64,000 bases of DNA from Palsa-1392 sp963819975. Lineage in GTDB: Bacteria > Verrucomicrobiota > Verrucomicrobiia > Chthoniobacterales > UBA10450. The stretch spans positions 242,431 through 306,430 of the forward strand of contig CAWFYE010000009.1 in the NCBI GenBank assembly GCA_963819975.1. Direction: 5' to 3'. The notes under the pieces were generated by a model. It was given only the letters and a program-made list of their open reading frames with translations. It searched no databases and was not told where the DNA came from. Of the stretch, positions 25,447 to 34,306 are shown piece by piece (the first letter of the stretch is position 1; every line of letters starts with the position of its first letter). The translations under genes and the position numbers were made by a program.

Positions 25447-27159
25447 CTAGTGGCTGCTCCGCGCGGCCAGCGTCTCCTGCGCGCGAAGGAGGTCGTGCAG
25501 CGTGATGATGCCCGCTGGTTTATCGCCCGCCTGCAAAACGGCAAAACCACCGGGAGCTTCGATCAAAAGGCGCGCGACTTCGCTGATAGTGTGGCTCCGT
25601 CTGCAAATCGTCGCCGGCTCGAGAACGGGCAAGCGGTCTTCTGCGATCGCCGCATCCGCCTCCTGCCGCATCAGGCAGCCGACTAGTTTTTCTCCTTCCA
25701 CAACCGGGAACCGCTTGAATTGATTTTTCTCCAGGACGGAGCGCAGGTTTCCTGGCGAAAGGTCATCGATCACCACCGGCCGAAAATTAGCGATCGCTGA
25801 GATTGGGTAAGCCTGCCAACTGCGCAAATCGCGCGGCGGAATGACGTGGACCAGGACGGTGCCGTCCTGAGCGAGGACTTCGTCGTAAAAATTATGCGTC
25901 GCCAGTGCGCGTGAGATCGCCTCGCTCACGAGCGCGCCGAGCATGAGCGCGGGGACGAGCGAAAATTGGTGGGTCATTTCGAAGACGATCAGGATGGAAG
26001 TGAACGGCGCCCTAACGACTGCGCTGAGGCAGGCGCTCATCCCGATAATCTCGAGAAGAGTCCGGCCGTCCGGGGTAAGTGGTAGGATGTAGCCGAAAAG
26101 GCCGGCAACCGTGCCCCCGGTGGCGGCACCGAGGAAAAGGAGAGGCGCAAAGATACCGCCGCAGCCGCCCCAACCATAACAGGCGACAGTCGAGATCCAT
26201 TTCGCGACCAACAGTGCGGCGATCACAAGCCACGGGATTTGACCGTGGAGCATCGCCGAAAGATCGGCGTAGCCGAGGCCGAAAACCCCGAGTCGGCCCG
26301 ACCAAATAAAAATCCCAACGCCCAGAACCCAGACCGTGAGTCCGCCGAGGAGCGGATGCATCCAGCGAGGAAACTGGCTCCAGTTCCTGGAAAACCCGCG
26401 CAGGCGCAAAGTGGCACGCTGAAAACCGATTCCGATGAGAGAAGCAAAAGCGGAGGCGAGCGGCACGCCGATATATGCGCGCCAGGTGGCGCCCTCGATC
26501 TGCGGGAGGACAAAGGCCGGATTCTTCCCGATAATGGCGTGGACAGCGAAGGCGCCCAAAACCGAGGCGAGGATGACACTGCCGACGAGCGGGCTGTTCA
26601 GATCCTGAACGATTTCTTCGAGCACGAAGGTGATGGCGGCGAGCGGGGTATTAAAAGCGGCTGCCAGTCCGGCGGCCGCACCAGCCGCGGCGGGGCGGCG
26701 ACGCCGCTGCTTCGGAATGCCGAGCACACCACTCAGTTGGGAAGCGACACCGCCGGCGATGTGGACGGAAGGACCTTCGCGTCCCAGGCTCATTCCACCC
26801 CCGACGTGGAGCAGGCCGGCGAAAAACTTGACCACGATGGTCCGTAGCCTAACGAGGCCGAAATCCTGCCAGAAAGCGAACTTGAGCTGCGGGATGCCGC
26901 TCCCGGCTGCGCCCTGGTCAACCCGAAACATGAGAAATCCACCGCCTAACGAGCAGGCGACAACCACCGCGAGTGAGCCGAGAAGAAAGACGGTCAGCGT
27001 GCGATGTGAGAGCGCAACGAAAGTCGAAAGGTAAACCCAGTTGATCCCGAGCTCGAAAAGGACGGCAGCGAGTCCGCCCGTCAGCCCGTAGATGGCGGTG
27101 AGGAGAATCGACCGGCTACCTTCCGGAAGACGTTGAAATTGCCGGGCGAAAAAAGACAC
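25447..27159 (-). CDS. ClC-type chloride channel/transporter with CBS domains
   Basis: 570 residues. The ClC membrane domain has the three ion-pathway signatures: GSGIPQLK, SLGREGPSVHIAGG with the gating Glu, and GGCGGIFAPLLFLGAATGG. The C-terminal ~150 residues hold two CBS domains (PVVIDDLSPGNLRSVLEKNQ, then RRSHTISEVARLLIE to GIITLHDLLRA), which in ClC proteins bind nucleotides and gate transport. Members are Cl- channels or H+/Cl- antiporters; the intracellular gating residue was not checked. It converges on metH, 27 bp apart, and is followed upstream by the prepilin operon on the same strand. Two exact copies of the 9-mer are inside. Confidence 0.93.
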   Translation of the reverse strand: MSFFARQFQRLPEGSRSILLTAIYGLTGGLAAVLFELGINWVYLSTFVALSHRTLTVFLLGSLAVVVACSLGGGFLMFRVDQGAAGSGIPQLKFAFWQDFGLVRLRTIVVKFFAGLLHVGGGMSLGREGPSVHIAGGVASQLSGVLGIPKQRRRRPAAAGAAAGLAAAFNTPLAAITFVLEEIVQDLNSPLVGSVILASVLGAFAVHAIIGKNPAFVLPQIEGATWRAYIGVPLASAFASLIGIGFQRATLRLRGFSRNWSQFPRWMHPLLGGLTVWVLGVGIFIWSGRLGVFGLGYADLSAMLHGQIPWLVIAALLVAKWISTVACYGWGGCGGIFAPLLFLGAATGGTVAGLFGYILPLTPDGRTLLEIIGMSACLSAVVRAPFTSILIVFEMTHQFSLVPALMLGALVSEAISRALATHNFYDEVLAQDGTVLVHVIPPRDLRSWQAYPISAIANFRPVVIDDLSPGNLRSVLEKNQFKRFPVVEGEKLVGCLMRQEADAAIAEDRLPVLEPATICRRSHTISEVARLLIEAPGGFAVLQAGDKPAGIITLHDLLRAQETLAARSSH

Positions 27160-27257
27160 GGTGCCCTGCCACTAAACCCGATGATCCGGTTTTGGCACGG
27201 AGTTTTCGGAAGGAAACACAGGCCGGAGCGGGAAACACCTCCGGCGGAAGCGCTCGC

Positions 27258-28697
27258 CTAACGAGTGTCCTCGACCCAGCTGACGATTTGGTAGTTGTTG
27301 ATCAGCCCGCCCGAGCTGAGCGCCTCGTCGTAATGCAAGTTGGTCACACCGGTCATGTTGACGGTCTTACCGACGACCGACCCAAAGACATGCCCGTTGG
27401 TTCCGCCACCGTTTACTGTAACGGCGTGGCCGGGAGCGTAGAGCGCCGCAGTGATGGTGCCATTACCCCCCAGGACGGCGGAAAAATTCTGGTTCGGAGC
27501 CGGTTGCACACCATAAAGGAGGAGATCGCCTGGCTGATTATTTGGATTCACGATTCCATTGCCCTTGATATCGAGGTTCTGGTCGAAATAGATCGTTGCC
27601 TGAACACCGTTCCCGAGAACTATCTGGCCGCTGCCCGCAACGGAAATATTACCGGTAACGTGGATTTCGATGTAGCTCGGGCTTCCATCCGAATTGCCGG
27701 CCAGGGTGAGCGTTTTGTTGTTGAGACTAATCCCACTCAGGAGGTAACGGGAAGATGCGGATCCCTTTGTCGAGCTAGCGGTCATAGTTGCATTCCCATT
27801 TACGACTGAAGGAGTTGGATTGATCGAAGGCCATGTGGGCGACCCGATTGGGATGGGGTCCTGATAGAAATCCGTGCGCTGCTCTCCGGTCACGTTCTGA
27901 ACTCCAGTAGCGGTGCCGTTATTGGTCGAAACGCTGCCATAGATGTAGGCGCCGCCCGCCTCGAGGAGAGCGCCATCTGTCGCGATGTTTCCGTTTTCCT
28001 GCCGTTTGTTAACATCATATAGACCGTTGGTGGATTTGGTGGAATCCCGGGAGTCGTAGCTGTCGATGACGATATTGTGGTTGTTCAGATCGAGCGTATT
28101 AACCGCCAGGATGGCCATATTAAATGACGAGAGAGGTTTGACGATCGCTTCGATTCGTCGGGCGGCATGGGGAGCTGTGGTTTCGCTGGCGAAAAGGTTG
28201 TCGATGACCCGCGTCGTTCGCAGAGTGAGCTTTCGCAGGCGATTATCCTGTTTGTTGAAAGCGACCCGGGGCGCTCCCGGCAATGGTACCGACCCGAGGG
28301 TTCGGATTCGGTAGTACTGCCAGCCATTGGAGGGATCAACCAACTGGGCGGGCGCGTCGACGGCGACTTCGATGGTCATCGGCGTGGCCGCCAGCCCCTG
28401 GGTTGGCACGGTGGTCAACCCGTGACTGACCACACCGTTGCTGGGAGTATTGGCCCAGCCGCTCCAAGCTCCGTTGGGCGCCGGATAAAGCGATTTGCGC
28501 AGCTCGACCACCGCAAGATCGACTCCTGATTCGGCGGCAATCAGCGATTCCTGCCATTTCGCGGACTGGATGCCCAACTGGTAGCGCCCGGTCACAGCCC
28601 GTAACACTTCCGTGCCTAGCAGCGATAGAATCAGCATGGTAAGCACCGTCCAGATCAGAATGCTTCCCTGCTCCTTTGCTTGAAGGTTGAGTTTCAT
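27258..28697 (-). CDS. PilX-like prepilin/pilus assembly protein
   Basis: 479 residues. The N-terminus has a hydrophobic helix (SILIWTVLTMLILSLLGTEVLRA, residues ~12-34) after EQG, in the style of PilX/GspK minor pilins, which often lack a classic FTLxE site. The rest is a large Gly/Asn/Thr-rich extracellular domain, including a DLNNHNIVIDSYDSRDSTKS region and a repetitive beta-type C-terminus (GNISVAGSGQIVLGNGVQ; NGGGTNGHVFGSVVGKTV) like DUF7305-type pilus tip proteins. It is the last gene of a three-gene prepilin operon, 32 bp after the PilW-like gene. Its stop codon TAG is formed by a copy of the repeated 9-mer (27256-27264). Confidence 0.68.
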   Translation of the reverse strand: MKLNLQAKEQGSILIWTVLTMLILSLLGTEVLRAVTGRYQLGIQSAKWQESLIAAESGVDLAVVELRKSLYPAPNGAWSGWANTPSNGVVSHGLTTVPTQGLAATPMTIEVAVDAPAQLVDPSNGWQYYRIRTLGSVPLPGAPRVAFNKQDNRLRKLTLRTTRVIDNLFASETTAPHAARRIEAIVKPLSSFNMAILAVNTLDLNNHNIVIDSYDSRDSTKSTNGLYDVNKRQENGNIATDGALLEAGGAYIYGSVSTNNGTATGVQNVTGEQRTDFYQDPIPIGSPTWPSINPTPSVVNGNATMTASSTKGSASSRYLLSGISLNNKTLTLAGNSDGSPSYIEIHVTGNISVAGSGQIVLGNGVQATIYFDQNLDIKGNGIVNPNNQPGDLLLYGVQPAPNQNFSAVLGGNGTITAALYAPGHAVTVNGGGTNGHVFGSVVGKTVNMTGVTNLHYDEALSSGGLINNYQIVSWVEDTR

Positions 28698-28729
28698 AAT
28701 TTTGGTCCGGCCAAGCGTGGTCGCGGTGC

Positions 28730-29347
28730 CTAATAGACGCCGCTGCCTGTGTCTGTCCGAGTATTCCGCAAGAGTGTGGTGTTATAGAACCCCGTGGCTG
28801 CGGTGGCCGCCGCGGTCGCGCCGCCCGAGCGGTAAATCGGGTTGAAGGTAATCTTGGTCGTGACCACTTTTCCCAGATCGGTCACGTCGAAAATGAAATC
28901 CTTCACGTTTTCCGCGACCGGGATCGTTGAAGCGACTGAGGACGCACCGATCGGCCAGTCTACCTGCTCGCGGTAAATAGCGCCGCCCGAAAGATAATAA
29001 CGCACCCGAACCGAGTTTCCGGCAGTCCCGTAGGTAACGCCCCCATGGCCATCGAGCGTGGGTGTTTGCGGCGCGCCGGCGTTGTCGTAGTAGCGGGGGA
29101 CGAAAATAGTCGTGTTGTTTTGGGCCGCCTGCACGCTGAGCGCACGGCGCAGGTCGAGAGCGAGATAATCGGAGATCCGCATCTCGTCCGAGTGGTTGGT
29201 TGCAAAGTCCGTTGTCGCGGCAAAGCAGCGCTCAAGACTGGTAAAACCCATCAACAGCCCCAGGCTGACGGCGCTGAAGATAAGACTTGCGATCATCACT
29301 TCGGGCAAAGTGAATGCCCGAATGGTTATGTTTTTTGGTTGGATCAT
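28730..29347 (-). CDS. PilW-like prepilin
   Basis: 205 residues from ATG 29347, which overlaps the stop of the previous gene as ATGA; the longer open frame to 29434 would overlap that gene heavily. A class III signal is clear: NITIRAFTLPEVMIASLIFS, with E at +5. The residue before Phe is Ala instead of the usual Gly, which can weaken or slow prepilin peptidase processing. A ~150-residue globular domain follows with RRALSVQAAQNNTTIFVPRY, typical of PilW/GspJ-like minor pilins. Such proteins prime assembly of type IV pili or type II secretion pseudopili. The operon neighbours support the pilin role; which machine it serves cannot be told from this window. Confidence 0.72.
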   Translation of the reverse strand: MIQPKNITIRAFTLPEVMIASLIFSAVSLGLLMGFTSLERCFAATTDFATNHSDEMRISDYLALDLRRALSVQAAQNNTTIFVPRYYDNAGAPQTPTLDGHGGVTYGTAGNSVRVRYYLSGGAIYREQVDWPIGASSVASTIPVAENVKDFIFDVTDLGKVVTTKITFNPIYRSGGATAAATAATGFYNTTLLRNTRTDTGSGVY

Positions 29348-29856
29348 TTTGCCACGCCTCCCTTGGCCAGAATGGCGACGATCTGACGCGAGATCGGGCG
29401 ATTGTTCGGCGCTCCGGTATAGTTGGCCGTCCAAATAGCCTTGACGGCGTTCTCCGTGAGTAAGCCGGCATTTTGGTTGACGATGGTGGTGCCCGCAGAA
29501 TTACGGACCAATTGTGTGTTGCCGACGTTTCCACTCCCGTAGGGCACCAAGGTGAGCGTTTCACTAAGATTTTTCAGGACGTCGGCGCCCGCGGCGCTGG
29601 TATTCAGGGAGTTGGCTGCCAGCCAGGTTGCGCTCGTTATTTGCTGCCAGTTGGCGATCCGAAGCGATTCGATGCGCTGTTGGAGCACCTGGCTGGCGGC
29701 AACAGACTCCTTTGAGCCGCGGATGCTATCCAGCGCAGCGATGTTCATCGTAAAGACGCTGCTCAGGAAGAGCACGGAAATCGCGACCGCGATCGCGGAC
29801 TCGACCAGGCTGAAACCGGCTGAACTAGCTTTTGCATTCAGATGCACAAGCCACAA
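29344..29856 (-). CDS. PilV-like prepilin
   Basis: 170 residues. A prepilin signal is present: a 13-residue leader, cleavage after Gly in SSAGFSLVESAIAVAISVLF, Glu at +5, and a long N-terminal hydrophobic helix. The globular part begins after LDSIRGSKESVAASQVLQQRIESLR, a helix pattern common in PilV/GspI minor pilins. It is the first gene of the operon pilV-pilW-pilX-like, translationally coupled to the next by a 4-bp overlap. Pilus motor, secretin and prepilin peptidase genes are not in the window. Minor pilins of this kind serve in adhesion, secretion or DNA uptake. Confidence 0.75.
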   Translation of the reverse strand: MWLVHLNAKASSAGFSLVESAIAVAISVLFLSSVFTMNIAALDSIRGSKESVAASQVLQQRIESLRIANWQQITSATWLAANSLNTSAAGADVLKNLSETLTLVPYGSGNVGNTQLVRNSAGTTIVNQNAGLLTENAVKAIWTANYTGAPNNRPISRQIVAILAKGGVAK

Positions 29857-30013
29857 ATATGAGCAATTCCGGTGCTCAAGCCATAATTTCTATAAAATCG
29901 GGGCGCTCATCGCCCGGAAATAGCCACCGCCATCAGGAACCGGGATCGGAAGCACCGCGGCGCTTGCGAACGCAATTCCGCCGATCGACATCCAGGCGGC
30001 CGACCCGGCCGGA

Positions 30014-30910
30014 TTACCCGACCGAGTTTGGGTCGGCGCTGGTGATCAGCATCGTGCCCGCGTCATCGGCGGAAATCTCTTCCTCGCTTGTCTCGGCCGA
30101 CGTGGGCTCAGGCCAGACGACGTTCCAGGCGAGGTGCATTTTTTCCAGCGCCCAGATGGTGTAGCGGGTGAGATCGAATTCCCACCACTTTAAACCATGA
30201 GCCGCGCAGCGCGGCTTGGCGTGATGATTGTTGTGGTAGCCTTCGCCGAGCGCGCCGAGGCCGACCCAGAAGTTGTTTTTGCTTTCGTCCGAAGTCTCAA
30301 AGGTGCGGTAGCCAAATTGTTTCATGTGGCAGATCGAGTTCACCGCCCAGGTGCAGTTGTAAACGATCAGGATCGGGACGTAGAGGCACCAGAGCATCCC
30401 GGCGAGCCCGAGCGTGCTGTAGAGAAGGATGGCAACGGCGAGATGGGGGAGGACGTAGAGAGCGGAGTTCTCCCACAGTTTGCAGTACCAGATTTTTCGC
30501 ACGTCGGCCGCATAACGCAGGGAACGCTCGCGGAAAGACGGCGGCTTGCGAATGAGCCACATCATGTGGGCGTAGGGAAAGCCGTGCCGCGGGCTGTGGA
30601 TGTCTTCCTCGGTGTCGGATTTGAGGTGGTGATAACGATGATCGCCCACCCAGGTGACCGGGTCGCCCGAGAGCCCGATGGCCGAGCCGGTGGCGAAAAT
30701 AAATTTCAACCAGCCCGGCATCTCAAACCCGCGGTGAGTGAGATAACGATGGAGATAAAGAGTAGTGCCGAGTCCGATCCACAAATAGATGCCGAACATG
30801 ATCGGCAGATAGAAAAGATGAAAGCGCGTCCAGACCGCGGCGACCCCGAGGCCCTGCAGCAAAACGAGGATCGTGAAAATGGCGATATTAAATTTTTCGT
30901 TCTTGAACAT
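30014..30910 (-). CDS. Membrane fatty acid desaturase (delta-9 type)
   Basis: 298 residues with four hydrophobic segments and the three His boxes of acyl-CoA/acyl-lipid desaturases: LHRYLTHRGF (residues ~52-61), VGDHRYHHLKSDTEEDIHSP (~88-107) and YHNNHHAKPRCAAHG (~222-236). These His residues hold the di-iron centre that puts a cis double bond into a saturated fatty acyl chain, usually to control membrane fluidity. The protein ends with an acidic tail (EPTSAETSEEEISADDAG). It stands alone; the upstream 290 bp hold no gene. The electron donor is not encoded nearby. Confidence 0.92.
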   Translation of the reverse strand: MFKNEKFNIAIFTILVLLQGLGVAAVWTRFHLFYLPIMFGIYLWIGLGTTLYLHRYLTHRGFEMPGWLKFIFATGSAIGLSGDPVTWVGDHRYHHLKSDTEEDIHSPRHGFPYAHMMWLIRKPPSFRERSLRYAADVRKIWYCKLWENSALYVLPHLAVAILLYSTLGLAGMLWCLYVPILIVYNCTWAVNSICHMKQFGYRTFETSDESKNNFWVGLGALGEGYHNNHHAKPRCAAHGLKWWEFDLTRYTIWALEKMHLAWNVVWPEPTSAETSEEEISADDAGTMLITSADPNSVG

Positions 30911-31200
30911 AACGGCGAGATTGGCAGGAGAGGTCTGCCGAAAAAAGAAGTCGCACTGTCGCCGGGAAGCGGGTTCGGAGCAAGCCGTTTTTATCCGATG
31001 TTGGTATCGGATCGAATCCTAGAGGGATGGGAAATGATGAAATCCAGAGGACAAATTCCCAATCAATTCCTGATGTCGAATAACAAATGAGCTTCATCTT
31101 CACATTTCGTCATTCCTACCGAGGCTCGCCGCAGCGACAAGTGATTCAAAAGTTCGCATGCATCCTCCCACTTCGCGTGTTATAAGGGCAGCGCATTCCC

Positions 31201-31274
31201 CGGGGTGTAGCTTAGCTTGGTAGAGCGCCTGGTTTGGGACCAGGAGGTCGCAGGTTCGAATCCTGTCACCCCGA
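31201..31274 (+). tRNA. tRNA-Pro (anticodon TGG)
   Basis: A full cloverleaf: acceptor CGGGGTG (31201-31207) pairs with CACCCCG (31267-31273), discriminator A. The anticodon stem CCTGG/CCAGG encloses loop TTTGGGA, anticodon TGG, and the T-arm contains GGTTCGAATCC. CCA is not encoded. A -10-like TATAAG lies at 31181-31186 without a clear -35. Confidence 0.96.
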
Positions 31275-31291
31275 TGCTAATATTTTACGCG

Positions 31292-31939
31292 ATGAGATTT
31301 CTGCCAGCTCTGGTTGTCGCATTGATGATCGCCCTCAGCGGAGCCGTCCGCGCTCAATCCTCGCCCAGTCCCGCCAACCCCTCGGTCCAGGCAGCCGATG
31401 CCGAGGCGATCACTCCGGCCGCGGCTCCCTCGCCTTCGGCGACCGTGCCGGTTGAGCCGCCCTCGCTCATTCCGCCAAACATTCTCCCCGCGCCCGAGAC
31501 TCTCCCGAAAATTCCGGATGCACCCGCGCTGGAACTCCTGAATTCCTATTTCAAATCAACTTCCCTCGGCAAAGCAGCCGATGAACACCGGCTCCACCTG
31601 CAAATGGTCGCGTTGGAAGCGCGAATTCGGAACGATGCAGACTTGCACGCGCTCAAGGCGTCGGCATTGCGCGCTCCAACCGATCTCGAGCGGCGCCATC
31701 GGCTGAAGGCCTATTACGAGCAATATTATGGCAAGTTGCGGTCGCTCGCCACAACCCCGGATTTGAAAGCCTACCTCGACGCCCAGAAAGCGGCTCACCA
31801 ATTGACTCTCCTGCAACCGCGCGTCCGGCATGAGTCGGATGAAGCGGAGGCGGCCGCCCTCGCGAAAGCAAGCCGGGGCGCGGCACTGGCGCTTCCCACC
31901 CCCGTGCAGGCTCGTGCCGGCGCGGTCGTGCGTCCCTGA
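31292..31939 (+). CDS. Small secreted protein of unknown function
   Basis: 215 residues from ATG 31292; an in-frame ATG at 31274 begins inside the tRNA end and is less likely. A signal peptide (RFLPALVVALMIALSGAVRA) ends near residue 22. A Pro/Ala/Ser-rich low-complexity spacer follows (to about residue 75), then an Ala/Leu/Arg-rich helical region (DEHRLHLQMVALEARIRND; DLERRHRLKAYYEQYYGKL). Proteins of this shape are common as periplasmic helical proteins. I do not recognise the family. It lies between two tRNA genes. Confidence 0.6.
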   Translation: MRFLPALVVALMIALSGAVRAQSSPSPANPSVQAADAEAITPAAAPSPSATVPVEPPSLIPPNILPAPETLPKIPDAPALELLNSYFKSTSLGKAADEHRLHLQMVALEARIRNDADLHALKASALRAPTDLERRHRLKAYYEQYYGKLRSLATTPDLKAYLDAQKAAHQLTLLQPRVRHESDEAEAAALAKASRGAALALPTPVQARAGAVVRP

Positions 31940-31959
31940 TCTCAAATAAAATCGACCGG

Positions 31960-31988
31960 TTGCCGCCGTGCCGGAGCGCAGCTAAAAT
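31960..31988 (+). promoter_or_regulatory. Promoter for tRNA-Glu
   Basis: A -35-like TTGCCG at 31960-31965 and a -10-like TAAAAT at 31983-31988 are 17 bases apart, with the -10 box 13 bases upstream of the mature tRNA 5' end. Confidence 0.5.
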
Positions 31989-32001
31989 GGGCGGCGCAAT
32001 C

Positions 32002-32073
32002 GGCGCGTTCGTCTAGTGGTTAGGACACAGCCCTCTCAAGGCTGGTGCACGGGTTCGATCCCCGTACGCGCTG
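32002..32073 (+). tRNA. tRNA-Glu (anticodon CTC)
   Basis: Acceptor GGCGCGT (32002-32008) pairs with ACGCGCT (32066-32072) with one G-U pair. The anticodon stem CAGCC/GGCTG holds loop CTCTCAA, anticodon CTC, and the T-arm contains GGTTCGATCCCC. The D-arm TAGTGGTTAGGACA is typical of tRNA-Glu. CCA is not encoded. Confidence 0.95.
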
Positions 32074-32083
32074 CGCATTCTCG

Positions 32084-34075
32084 TCAGGGGGCGAGCACTC
32101 CCTTGCGGATGGTTTGATTGTAAACGTCCGCTACGTAAAGCTTGCCGTCCGCGTCAAGCGTGATCCCGAAGGGATAACTGAATCGGGCCGCGCGGCCGGT
32201 TTTGTCGACCCATCCGCCTTCTTCGGGGGCGCCCGCGAGGGTCGTTGTGTAACCTGCCGGCGTCACCTTGCGGAGCGTTGCGTTGGCACTGTCCGCCACA
32301 TAGACATTCCCTGCCGAATCGACGACTACGCCCACTGGGTCGGCAAATGTCGCTTCACTGCCCGCTCCGTCGTTGCTCCCGGGCCGCTTCTGGCCGGCCA
32401 GCGTGCTCACGGCCCCTCCCGGAGTGACCTTCCGAATTGCGTTGTTATCCTTGTCGGCGACATATATGTTCCCTCCACTATCCAGTGCCACGCCGGAAGG
32501 ATCGCCGAAAAGGGCAGCCTTACCGGTGCCGTCGGCAAATCCGTGATGGCCCGGAAATCCGGCAAGAACAGTCACCTCTCCCGCGGGGTCGATCTTGTCG
32601 ATCGTTTGGTTCTCGGTCGCAGCCACATAGATGTTACCCGTCGCATCGACCGCGACGCCGGCCGGCTGACTGAAATCATAGCCATCGGCCAGGGTGCTCA
32701 CTTCACCACCTGGCGTAACCAGGCGGATAACGTTGTTCCCTGTGTCTGCGACTAAGAGATTGCCACTCGGGTCGAGAGCGAGGGCTGAAGGATCATTAAA
32801 ACGAGCGTTGCTCCCCTTGCCGTCCACATATCCGGGCATGCGCACCTTGCCTGCGATCGTCGTGACGGTGCCATCAGGTGTGATTTTGCGAATGGTATTG
32901 TTATAGCTATCGGCCACGAAAAGCGTTCCCGCACCATCCGATGCCACTCCGCGCGGCCAAAAAAATCGCGCCTCGGTGCCAACTCCATCCCGACTGCCGC
33001 GATCAGCCACCCCGCAGAAGGTCGTGACAACCCGGTTAGGCGTGATCTTGCGGATCGTATTGTTAGGCCAAAGAATCCAAAACTCATGCGCGTCGGTTAC
33101 GAACAGATTCCCTGACCGGTCGAAAGCGATCCGCATCGACCAGGAAAACTCGGCGTCACGGCCGCTTCCATCCTCACTGCCGGTAAAAAACGCGCCGACA
33201 AAATCGCTCTTCATCCCTTCCGGCGTCACTTTCGTGATCCCCGTCCCGTTCGTGATAAAAACATTGAGCTGTCGATCAACCGCCACACCGCTAGGAAACC
33301 CCAGGTAACTCGCCATCGTCGTGACCACCGCATCAGGCGTAATCTTGCGCAGGTCGAAATTGGAAGCGTCCTCGACCACGTAGAGATTCCCGAGTTTGTC
33401 GATCGCGATGTCCGTCGGCGTGTCAAAGGAGGCCTCTGTCCCGGTACCATCCTGAGAACCGCGCGTCCCGCCGGCAAACGTGATGACTGTCCCATCGGGC
33501 GAAATTTTGCGAACTGCGTAGTTGAATCTGTCGCTCACAAAGACCTCGCCTGCTTGGCTAACCGCCAAAGCCCTGGGCCCGTCGAACCGCGCCTCGCTCC
33601 CCACGCCATCGACAAACCCGGCGATGCCGGGCAGACCAGCCAGAGTCGTCACCACGCCGCGCCGCGAGATCTTGCGAATGGTCTGGTTATAATAATCGGC
33701 CACATAGATCGTCCCGCCCGGCCCCACCGCTACGCCCGAGGGAACCGAGAAACGCGCCTCCTCGCCGCGGCCGTCAACGCTCCCGAATTCCCCAGCCTTA
33801 CCCGCGAAAGTAGAAGCCACTCCGTCCTTGTTGACCTTGCGAATGGTGTGTCCAAAGAGTTCCGCGACGTAGATATTTCCCTCCTGGTCGACCGCCAGTC
33901 CGTGAGGATCGTTAAACTGAGCTTCATCCGGCGGGCCATCGACCGTCTTGGAATTGTTGCCCCAGCCGGCGATTGTGCTGATCGCGTAGGGCTCATAAAT
34001 CGTCTCCCCGTCTGCGGCGTGCAGAATCGTGAGAGCCACTAAAGCGGCAGCCAGGCTTGCGGTCAGATGTTTCAT
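32084..34075 (-). CDS. Secreted NHL-repeat beta-propeller protein
   Basis: 663 residues. A signal peptide (KHLTASLAAALVALTILHAADG) is followed by about 12 NHL-type repeats of ~50 residues, each with the pattern F..P.G.A.D..GN.YVAD..N..IRKI.P.G.V.T.AG. Examples are DPHGLAVDQEGNIYVAE, VPSGVAVGPGGTIYVAD, DPSGVALDSGGNIYVAD and DPVGVVVDSAGNVYVAD. Twelve repeats are enough for two six-bladed propellers. Such secreted proteins bind ligands or act as scaffolds; no catalytic motif is seen. An inverted repeat that buries the Shine-Dalgarno lies just before the start. Its 3' end is 10 bp from tRNA-Glu on the other strand. Confidence 0.85.
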   Translation of the reverse strand: MKHLTASLAAALVALTILHAADGETIYEPYAISTIAGWGNNSKTVDGPPDEAQFNDPHGLAVDQEGNIYVAELFGHTIRKVNKDGVASTFAGKAGEFGSVDGRGEEARFSVPSGVAVGPGGTIYVADYYNQTIRKISRRGVVTTLAGLPGIAGFVDGVGSEARFDGPRALAVSQAGEVFVSDRFNYAVRKISPDGTVITFAGGTRGSQDGTGTEASFDTPTDIAIDKLGNLYVVEDASNFDLRKITPDAVVTTMASYLGFPSGVAVDRQLNVFITNGTGITKVTPEGMKSDFVGAFFTGSEDGSGRDAEFSWSMRIAFDRSGNLFVTDAHEFWILWPNNTIRKITPNRVVTTFCGVADRGSRDGVGTEARFFWPRGVASDGAGTLFVADSYNNTIRKITPDGTVTTIAGKVRMPGYVDGKGSNARFNDPSALALDPSGNLLVADTGNNVIRLVTPGGEVSTLADGYDFSQPAGVAVDATGNIYVAATENQTIDKIDPAGEVTVLAGFPGHHGFADGTGKAALFGDPSGVALDSGGNIYVADKDNNAIRKVTPGGAVSTLAGQKRPGSNDGAGSEATFADPVGVVVDSAGNVYVADSANATLRKVTPAGYTTTLAGAPEEGGWVDKTGRAARFSYPFGITLDADGKLYVADVYNQTIRKGVLAP

Positions 34076-34081
34076 AAGAGA

Positions 34082-34104
34082 GCTATCCTATCCAACAGGA
34101 TAGC
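34082..34104 (-). promoter_or_regulatory. Hairpin overlapping the ribosome site of the NHL-repeat gene
   Basis: On the reverse strand GCTATCCT, seven loop bases and AGGATAGC form a perfect 8-bp stem that ends six bases before the ATG at 34075. The AGGA in the second arm is the only Shine-Dalgarno-like sequence, about 10 bases from the start, so folding would block translation initiation. It could also be a protein operator. Confidence 0.5.
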
Positions 34105-34306
34105 CAGTTTACAGGAAGCCCGTTTGGACGGTCAAGAACCAACTGGTGCGCGACGTGACCTGCGCCCGCTGAACGACCAATCTGCCGCTCTCCCTAACCG
34201 GAGTCCGCCAACAACCTAACGACTCCAGGTTTGGTCGCGTGAATTCTAAAATCCAATTCCCGGCCTGCCCCGCCCGCTCCGGTCGGCGAGCGGAGCCAGC
34301 CAGTGA

